This document shows positions 31,612 through 36,990 of a stretch of DNA of 36,990 bases, piece by piece. The notes beneath the pieces were generated by a model. It made no database searches, was not told the DNA's origin, and was given only the letters and a program-made list of their open reading frames with translations. Position numbers and translations under genes: made by a program. How positions within the stretch are numbered: position 1 is the stretch's first letter; each line of letters begins with the position of its first letter. This DNA comes from Nitrospira sp. Lineage in GTDB: Bacteria > Nitrospirota > Nitrospiria > Nitrospirales > Nitrospiraceae. The DNA is taken from contig JAHBWT010000041.1 of NCBI GenBank assembly GCA_019636815.1, positions 1 through 36,990 of the forward strand, in the 5' to 3' direction.

Positions 31612-32909
31612 CAAACGCCACGACCGGGCAACCGGAAGAACGGGCGCTGCTTCAAGCAGCATTCAGGAGTTTTGATGAAGCCGCGCAGACGTTGCAACAG
31701 TCGTATCACGCTTTGACGGCACGCGTGGAGCAAATGGATGTCGAGCTGGCGCACAGCAACGAGGCGCTTCGCCGGCAGCTTTGCGAGAACGAGGCCATGC
31801 GAGTGCATCTCAATGGCATTCTCGAGTCATTGTCAACGGGAGTGTTGGTGGTCGATGAACGCGGGGGCATTGCCCGCAGCAATCACGCCGCCGAGGCCAT
31901 ACTCGGCGCCACCGACGCGACGTTGCGCGACCGCGTGGCATCCGAGGTCCTCACCGCGCTTGGTTTGAGCGTGTGTGATCGGCCCCAACGCTTTGGGCAG
32001 GCCGTGGTCTCAATCAGTCAGGTTCCGATGCGCGACGCTTCCGGGGGGAGGTCCAGTCACCTGATTCTGATTCAAGATGTCACTCGCCTCTATCAGCTCG
32101 AAGAACAGTTACAGAGGAAAGATCGCCTGGCCGCCATGGGAGAGCTCATCGGTCGGATCGCACACGAAATCAGAAATCCATTGGGTAGTGTCGAGCTCTT
32201 CTCGTCCATGCTTCAACGGGATCTCCCCAAGGATTCTCCTGCCAAACGGTACGCCGAGCAGATATCACAGGCCGTCCAATCGATGGATCGACTGCTCGCC
32301 AATCTCCTCGTCTATACGAGACCGGCGCGCATGGCTCGCGGATGGTTTCTTGCCGAACACGTGATCGGTGATTCCATGAAGCTGGCAGCCCATGCGATTA
32401 CCAAAGTGCCGGTAGAGGTTCGGGTGGACCTCGATCAGGACATTCCATTGCTTTGGTGTCACGAAGGGCAGTTGAAACAAGTGATCGTAAATTTAGTCGT
32501 CAATGCCGTGCAGGCCATGCCCAACGGCGGTCTCTTGACGATCCGCCTGCACAAAGAGCCCTCACAGACGCTTGGGGCAGCGGCCGTCCGGTTGGCGGTG
32601 AGCGATACCGGCCTCGGCATCGATCCGGAGTACCGCTCACGCATGTTTGACCCTTTCTTTACGATGAAGGATGAGGGAACCGGCCTCGGTCTCGCAATTG
32701 TCCATTCAATCGTCGAGGCACACCACGGACGGATTGATGTTGAGAGCACGATCAAGCAAGGCTCCACATTCGCCATCATCCTCCCGCATCCGTCGACGGC
32801 GTCGGCCTCAAGTGAGTGTCAGGCGTTGGGCGGGACCGAGAGCGAATTCAGTGAGGACGAACATGTGGACCGTGAGTTGGCGTTAACGGAGGACTGGGTC
32901 CATGAATGA
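31608..32909 (+). CDS. Sensor histidine kinase, FleS/FlrB-like
   Basis: A 433-residue soluble kinase with no membrane helix. Order: an N-terminal coiled coil (about 15-65), a PAS-like domain (HLNGILESLSTGVLVVDERG, about 68-165), a HisKA domain with phospho-acceptor H186 in IAHEIRNPLGSVELF, and HATPase_c with the N box (QVIVNLVVNAVQAMP), G1 (VSDTGLGI) and G2 (GTGLGLAIVHSIVEAHHG). The start overlaps the stop of the TPR gene, and AAGGGG is a good ribosome binding site. Its last 8 bases overlap the following regulator, its obvious partner. This arrangement, kinase then NtrC-type regulator upstream of flgB, matches FleSR/FlrBC. The cytoplasmic position suggests it senses flagellar assembly state. 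Confidence 0.9.
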   Translation: MTNATTGQPEERALLQAAFRSFDEAAQTLQQSYHALTARVEQMDVELAHSNEALRRQLCENEAMRVHLNGILESLSTGVLVVDERGGIARSNHAAEAILGATDATLRDRVASEVLTALGLSVCDRPQRFGQAVVSISQVPMRDASGGRSSHLILIQDVTRLYQLEEQLQRKDRLAAMGELIGRIAHEIRNPLGSVELFSSMLQRDLPKDSPAKRYAEQISQAVQSMDRLLANLLVYTRPARMARGWFLAEHVIGDSMKLAAHAITKVPVEVRVDLDQDIPLLWCHEGQLKQVIVNLVVNAVQAMPNGGLLTIRLHKEPSQTLGAAAVRLAVSDTGLGIDPEYRSRMFDPFFTMKDEGTGLGLAIVHSIVEAHHGRIDVESTIKQGSTFAIILPHPSTASASSECQALGGTESEFSEDEHVDRELALTEDWVHE

Positions 32910-34314
32910 ACGCGAGAAGAACGGCTCTCTTATCGACAATGGCGAGGAAAGCGAGCGGATACTGATCGTTGATGACGACCCATCGATGCGAACGGCGCTG
33001 ACGGAAACGGTCAAGAGACTCGGGTATTCACCCCAAGCAGCGGTTGACGGGAACGATGCCATGGAACGCCTCGTCAGGTTTCGTCCCTGGTTGGTGCTGA
33101 CCGATCTCAGGATGCCTCGGCTGAGCGGTCTCGACTTGATCAAAGAGATCAGGTCGCGAGCGCCGCAGGTCACGATCGTCCTCATGACGGCGTATGGGAC
33201 GATCGAAACCGCCGTTGAAGCCATGAAGCTTGGCGCGAGCGAGTATCTTCTGAAACCATTTTCAATGGACGTCCTGGAGCGCATGATCGTGAGTCTTAAG
33301 GCGGGACGAGAAGAAGGCATCCCGGCCGGTGCGTCTGCTCAATCGACAGAAAGCCGAGCCATCTTAACCCAAGACCCAGGAATGGTCAGGCTCCTAAGTA
33401 CGATCGAGGGAGTCGCCGCGAGCCAGGCCACCGTGCTGATTCACGGGGAAAGCGGCACGGGTAAAGAGCTCCTGGCGCGGTTTATCCATGCCAGAAGTCC
33501 GCGGGCCCATCGGCCGTTTATCGCGGTCAATTGCGCGGCGCTGCCGGAGGGCTTGCTGGAGAGTGAACTGTTCGGGCACGAACGTGGCGCATTCACCGGC
33601 GCCTTGATCAGGAAAATCGGCAAGTTCGAGATGGCTCATACGGGCACACTGCTCCTGGATGAAATCAGTGAGATGAATCTGCCTCTTCAAGCGAAACTGC
33701 TGCGTGTGCTCCAAGAGCGCGAGGTGGATCGGATTGGAGGGCGCGATCCGGTTCCGGTCAATATTCGAGTCATCGCGACGACGAATCGGGCGCTCTATCG
33801 AGAGGTGGAGGGAGGCCGCTTTCGTGAGGATCTCTATTATCGTTTGAACGTATTTCCCATTACCGTTCCGCCGCTCCGCGAACGTGCGATCGATATCCCG
33901 TTGCTCGCCAGACATTTTGCGGCTCAATCCGCCTTGAGGAACGGTCTCACACCGCCGACTGTTTCGGAAGCCGCTCTGGCGCATCTTCAACGGTTGGCAT
34001 GGAAGGGAAACGTACGGGAATTGGAGAATGTGATGGAGCGAGCGGTTCTGTTGGCGGGGGACGGACCGATTCTTTCCGAGCATTGTCCTGCGGAGACGTC
34101 CGGCGAAACAGTGGGGCCGCCGCTTCGTCCTCAACAACCGGCCAACGGTTCACTGTGGGAGATGGAGCGGGAGTTGATTTTTAAGACACTGGCTCGTGTG
34201 AACGATAATCGCACGCATGCCGCGAAAGAACTGGGGATCAGCATCCGCACATTGCGGAACAAACTGCGGGAGTATCGCGAAAGCGAGAGGCCATTGTCCA
34301 TTCCAGCGCCATGA
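32902..34314 (+). CDS. Sigma-54-dependent response regulator, FleR/FlrC-like
   Basis: A 470-residue NtrC-family protein. The receiver (about 18-130) has DDDP and phospho-acceptor D68 in LTDLRMPRLSG. AAA+ features are GESGTGKE, GAFTGA at 229-234 and LLLDEISEM. The Fis-type HTH ends AAKELGISIRTLRNKLREYRE, the pattern of FleR/FlrC. GGAGGA precedes the start, which overlaps the kinase gene. Phosphorylated by the kinase, it should activate middle flagellar genes with sigma-54; a good sigma-54 promoter lies directly downstream, before flgB. The clear difference of its HTH from that of the upstream activator supports distinct DNA targets. Confidence 0.9.
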   Translation: MNEREKNGSLIDNGEESERILIVDDDPSMRTALTETVKRLGYSPQAAVDGNDAMERLVRFRPWLVLTDLRMPRLSGLDLIKEIRSRAPQVTIVLMTAYGTIETAVEAMKLGASEYLLKPFSMDVLERMIVSLKAGREEGIPAGASAQSTESRAILTQDPGMVRLLSTIEGVAASQATVLIHGESGTGKELLARFIHARSPRAHRPFIAVNCAALPEGLLESELFGHERGAFTGALIRKIGKFEMAHTGTLLLDEISEMNLPLQAKLLRVLQEREVDRIGGRDPVPVNIRVIATTNRALYREVEGGRFREDLYYRLNVFPITVPPLRERAIDIPLLARHFAAQSALRNGLTPPTVSEAALAHLQRLAWKGNVRELENVMERAVLLAGDGPILSEHCPAETSGETVGPPLRPQQPANGSLWEMERELIFKTLARVNDNRTHAAKELGISIRTLRNKLREYRESERPLSIPAP

Positions 34315-34450
34315 GTATGGCAAGAATTGCCGATCGGCAAGTTTGTGCCGGGCAGTTTCTCTATGCCGGGTGGAACGGCCGTACAGGGCATCGAAAAGAG
34401 CTGGGAGAAATGTCAGACGCGGACCTCAGGCTGAGCCGAATTGTCTGGCG

Positions 34451-34466
34451 CGGCATTATGGTTGCA
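34451..34466 (+). promoter_or_regulatory. Putative sigma-54 promoter of flgBC-fliEF
   Basis: CGGCATTATGGTTGCA has GG and GC separated by 10 bases, as in the -24/-12 consensus TGGCAC-N5-TTGCA, with the TTGC box intact. flgB begins 49 nt downstream. Two sigma-54 activators are encoded immediately upstream, which makes use of this site very likely. Confidence 0.6.
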
Positions 34467-34514
34467 GGGGTATTAGAGCCAGCCCGTTGCGATGCGGGAG
34501 AAGGGACATGAGCG

Positions 34515-34925
34515 ATGACAATTTTTGATCGAACCATGCGGTTGCTCCAACGGACGCTCGATCTTCGCAGCGCCCGGCAACGGGTGATCGCCTCGAACTT
34601 GGCCAATGAAGAAACACCAGGCTATCGCGCGTCCGAATTGACGTTTATGGACCAATTACAGTCTGCGCGGAAAGGACGCCTTCCGATCGTGTTGGCGGCG
34701 ACGCAATCCCGGCATTTTGGCGTGCACGGGCCGCAAGGGGTGCAAGCCGTGACGGGAAAACTCGCCGAAGTGCCGGCAGGCGATCTCCCGCTCGACGCCA
34801 ACTCCGTCAACCTTGAGCTGGAGATGGCCAAATTATCCGAGAACGCGATGCAGTACAACGCCGCTGCGACGATATTGGCTGCCAAGTTTCGAGGGTTGCT
34901 GAGCGCCATACGAGATGCGCGATAA
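34515..34925 (+). CDS. flgB: Flagellar basal-body rod protein FlgB
   Basis: A 136-residue proximal rod protein. The N-terminal rod signature (LQRTLDLRSARQRVIASNLANEETPGYRA) and the C-terminal helix (LELEMAKLSENAMQYNAAATILAAKFRGL) pair in the assembled rod. Length is normal. AAGGGA precedes the start; an overlapping ATG at 34509 gives only six codons. The gene is first in a flgB-flgC-fliE-fliF series behind a sigma-54 promoter. Confidence 0.95.
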   Translation: MTIFDRTMRLLQRTLDLRSARQRVIASNLANEETPGYRASELTFMDQLQSARKGRLPIVLAATQSRHFGVHGPQGVQAVTGKLAEVPAGDLPLDANSVNLELEMAKLSENAMQYNAAATILAAKFRGLLSAIRDAR

Positions 34926-34995
34926 ACGAATACTTGTGCCAGGGTGGGTCCCTGCAGTCGGTTGCCGGTGATGAAGTAGGCCTAGGAGGTGTTGT

Positions 34996-35445
34996 ATGGA
35001 GATGTCCGACAGTCTGGCGGTCTCGGTGTCCGGTTTGGATGCGCAACGGCGGCGGCTCAATGTCATCGCCAGTAATCTAGCGAACGCGCAGTCGACGAAG
35101 ACCCCAAATGGTGGGCCATACAAACGCCGGGATGTCGTCTTCCGCTCAACAGCGGTTCCCAGCTCGTTTCAGCGGGCCTTCCGTCAAGTCGCGGTTGGGC
35201 CCTCGTCTCATGCGCTCGAAGGGGTCACTGTGGCAAGAGTGGTGGAAGATCCCAAACCGGGACAACTGATGTATGACCCGCATCACCCGGACGCCGATCC
35301 CAAGGGGTTTGTTCGCCTTCCCAACGTCAACGTCATGGAAGAAATGGTGAACATGATCGGCGCATCACGGGCCTACGAAGCCAACGTGCAAGCGATCAAC
35401 GCGACGCGCGCCATGTGGAACAAGGCGCTTGAGATCGGGAGGTAG
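34996..35445 (+). CDS. flgC: Flagellar basal-body rod protein FlgC
   Basis: A 149-residue rod protein. The N-terminus (SLAVSVSGLDAQRRRLNVIASNLANAQSTKTPNGGPYKRR) and the C-terminal VNVMEEMVNMIGASRAYEANVQAINATRAM are diagnostic of FlgC. GGAGGT is an excellent ribosome binding site. It lies 70 nt after flgB and joins fliE by a 2-nt gap. Confidence 0.96.
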   Translation: MEMSDSLAVSVSGLDAQRRRLNVIASNLANAQSTKTPNGGPYKRRDVVFRSTAVPSSFQRAFRQVAVGPSSHALEGVTVARVVEDPKPGQLMYDPHHPDADPKGFVRLPNVNVMEEMVNMIGASRAYEANVQAINATRAMWNKALEIGR

Positions 35446-35447
35446 AG

Positions 35448-35759
35448 ATGAGTCAGCTGCATGGTGTGACATCCGGCATTGCTCCCATTGCCGATGTGGC
35501 GCAATCAGGGCCGGCAGGCGGCGCCGGCGCCTCAGGAACATCCGGGTTCTTGGACTCCCTCAAGTCGGCTATCGGGAAAGTCAATGATGCAGAGATGGAA
35601 GCCGGTCGGGCCATCGATGCCCTCATGACCGGCGAAACACAGGACATTCACCGCACGATGGTCGCGTTGCAACAGGCAGACGTGTCGTTTCAGCTCATGA
35701 TGCAGATCAGAAACAAGCTGGTTGCGGCGTATGAAGAGATTCAACGGATGCAGGTGTGA
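35448..35759 (+). CDS. fliE: Flagellar hook-basal body protein FliE
   Basis: A 103-residue protein with the FliE pattern: a flexible Gly/Ala-rich N-terminus, FLDSLKSAIGKVNDAEMEAGRAIDALMTGE, then IHRTMVALQQADVSFQLMMQIRNKLVAAYEEIQRMQV. FliE links the MS ring to the rod. The ribosome binding site GGGAGGTAG overlaps the flgC stop. Confidence 0.95.
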   Translation: MSQLHGVTSGIAPIADVAQSGPAGGAGASGTSGFLDSLKSAIGKVNDAEMEAGRAIDALMTGETQDIHRTMVALQQADVSFQLMMQIRNKLVAAYEEIQRMQV

Positions 35760-35791
35760 TTCACCGCGCAGCATGAGGGTGTGAGGCCGGT

Positions 35792-36990
35792 ATGTTGTCT
35801 ACGTTCACCATCAATCAACGGATGATCATCCTCGTTGCCTTGGCGGGGTCGGTTGCCGGTCTTATTGCCCTCACGTTATGGACCCAGCAACCGGATATGC
35901 AGGTGCTGTTCACCAACCTTGGCAGTGAAGATGCGGCGGCCATCATCGATAAGCTCAAAGAGACGAAGGTGCCGTATGAAACAACCGGCGGCGGGTCGAC
36001 TGTGCTGGTGCCGAGCGAACAGGTCCATGACTTGCGGCTACAACTTGCGACGCAAGGGCTTCCGCACGGCGGCGGGGTCGGATTCGAGATTTTCGACCGC
36101 ACCTCGATCGGCATGTCGGAGTTCGTCCAAAAACTCAACTATCGTCGTGCCTTGCAGGGTGAATTGGCGAGGACGATTGCACAGATGCCGGAGGTGGAAC
36201 GAGCTCGGGTCCATTTGGCCATCCCAGAACGTCGACTGTTTGCGAGCGAACAAGAAAAAGCGCGCGGCTCCGTCATCCTGTCGCTTCGCAATGGACAACA
36301 ATTGGGTCAAGCTCAAGTACAGGGAGTCATTCATCTCGTATCAAGCAGCGTGGAGGGTCTCCAAGCTCGGGATGTGACCGTCGTCGATGGGCATGGCCGC
36401 ATGTTGTCGGCTACCGCGACGGATGAGACGTCCGGTTTAACCAATGCGCAGCTGGATTATCAACGCAGTATTGAAAAAGATGTGGAGACGCGCATCCAGA
36501 CAATGCTCGAGCGCATCGTGGGACCGAATAAGGCGGTGGTGCGGGTATCCAGTCTCGTGGATTTTCGAAAGGTCGAGACGACGGAAGAACGCTATGATCC
36601 GAACAGCCAGGTGGTTCGGAGTGAACAGCGAGGGCAAGAAAAGGCCAATGGTTCCAACGGGGTCGGTGGCGGAGTGCCGGGTGTTCAGTCGAATGTCCCG
36701 CCGGGTACGGATCAGGAGCCTGCACAAACCAGTTCAAACCACAGTCAAACGAAAAATGAAACCGTGAACTATGAGATTAGCCGAACGGTGTCGAAAATCG
36801 TGGAGCCCGTCGGTGTCATCAAACAACTGTCCGTTGCCGTGCTCGTCGATGGGATGTATGAACCTGTAAAAGCCGGTGAAGGAGGGGCAACGGGCACACC
36901 GGCCGCGGCGCGAAAATATACACCGCGTTCGGAAGAAGATTTAAAACGGATCGAGGACATCGTCAAGAAAGCGATGGGATTTTCCGCCGA
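35792..36990 (+). CDS. fliF: Flagellar MS-ring protein FliF (3' end outside window)
   Basis: The first 399 codons of FliF are present; families run about 520-570 residues. An N-terminal membrane helix (about 12-30, IILVALAGSVAGLIALTLW) is followed by the ring-building domains (VLFTNLGSEDAAAIIDKLKETKVPYE, GVGFEIFDRTSIGMSEFVQKLNYRRALQGELARTI and VERARVHLAIPERRLF, then SSSVEGL..DVTVVDGHGRML). A disordered linker with NETVNYEISRTVSKIVEP and an RBM3-type region (IKQLSVAVLVDG) come next. The second membrane helix and the FliG-binding tail lie beyond the edge. ATG 35792 is preceded by GTGAGG. FliF forms the inner-membrane ring and export housing; position after fliE is the usual order. Confidence 0.96.
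   Translation, partial: MLSTFTINQRMIILVALAGSVAGLIALTLWTQQPDMQVLFTNLGSEDAAAIIDKLKETKVPYETTGGGSTVLVPSEQVHDLRLQLATQGLPHGGGVGFEIFDRTSIGMSEFVQKLNYRRALQGELARTIAQMPEVERARVHLAIPERRLFASEQEKARGSVILSLRNGQQLGQAQVQGVIHLVSSSVEGLQARDVTVVDGHGRMLSATATDETSGLTNAQLDYQRSIEKDVETRIQTMLERIVGPNKAVVRVSSLVDFRKVETTEERYDPNSQVVRSEQRGQEKANGSNGVGGGVPGVQSNVPPGTDQEPAQTSSNHSQTKNETVNYEISRTVSKIVEPVGVIKQLSVAVLVDGMYEPVKAGEGGATGTPAAARKYTPRSEEDLKRIEDIVKKAMGFSA

Noticed and set aside
34311-34511. 66-codon forward frame between the FleR-like gene and flgB
   Set aside because: It spans the sigma-54 promoter and has no family resemblance or good start signal.

Overview
This window looks like a chromosomal segment of a Nitrospira-type bacterium (Nitrospirota). 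The basis is a GC-rich double-membrane gene set, a cytochrome c/FTR1 iron permease, repeated FecI/FecR/TonB iron-signalling modules and a FleQ-FleS-FleR type flagellar cascade. The lineage is an inference from gene content and was not tested.

Layout. 1-1473 (minus strand, cut by the window edge) is a cytochrome c-FTR1 iron permease fusion. 1761-5956 is an RND pump (adaptor plus inner-membrane permease), followed by a decayed TolC-like outer-membrane partner (5959-6360). 6362-13835 is iron module I: a Fur-like box, a structured leader, tonB, an ECF sigma factor, fecR, a second tonB, a small secreted protein, a Com-like zinc-ribbon protein and a TonB-dependent receptor with an STN signalling domain. 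14069-16268 is a three-gene membrane operon (DUF3649, PepSY_TM, DUF3325) of the kind that accompanies siderophore uptake. 16612-21958 is iron module II: a lipoprotein, an ECF sigma factor, fecR and a second STN-type receptor. 22015-27726 is a scarred zone: an IS200/IS605 relic, a TPR-sulfotransferase, a broken type II thioesterase, an intact Sfp-type phosphopantetheinyl transferase, unrecognised degenerate sequence, the 5' half of a tRNA-Thr gene and a truncated higA. 27861-36990 is a flagellar locus: a FleQ/FlrA-like activator, a TPR protein, a FleS/FlrB-like kinase, a FleR/FlrC-like regulator, then flgB, flgC, fliE and the start of fliF behind a sigma-54 promoter.

Two regulatory signals tie the iron genes together and are the most interesting parts of the window. 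(1) The same bipartite motif, (G)GTGAGGTTT then CATTCGTCTA in an invariant 19-nt register, lies upstream of the RND pump, the second tonB, the DUF3649-PepSY operon and receptor II. It looks like the promoter of the ECF sigma factors encoded here. (2) A conserved RNA-like element (GGCCAG, 13-14 nt, AGAGCCC, terminator hairpin, T-run, GTTGTG) precedes tonB I, receptor I and sigma factor II, each time just before the coding region. It could be an undescribed attenuator or riboregulator. Its receptor I copy lies directly behind a gene for a Com-like protein; phage Mu Com is an RNA-binding translational activator.

Together the genes suggest uptake, sensing and possibly export of siderophores. Biosynthesis is represented only by the phosphopantetheinyl transferase and a dead thioesterase, so a once larger NRPS locus may have been lost.
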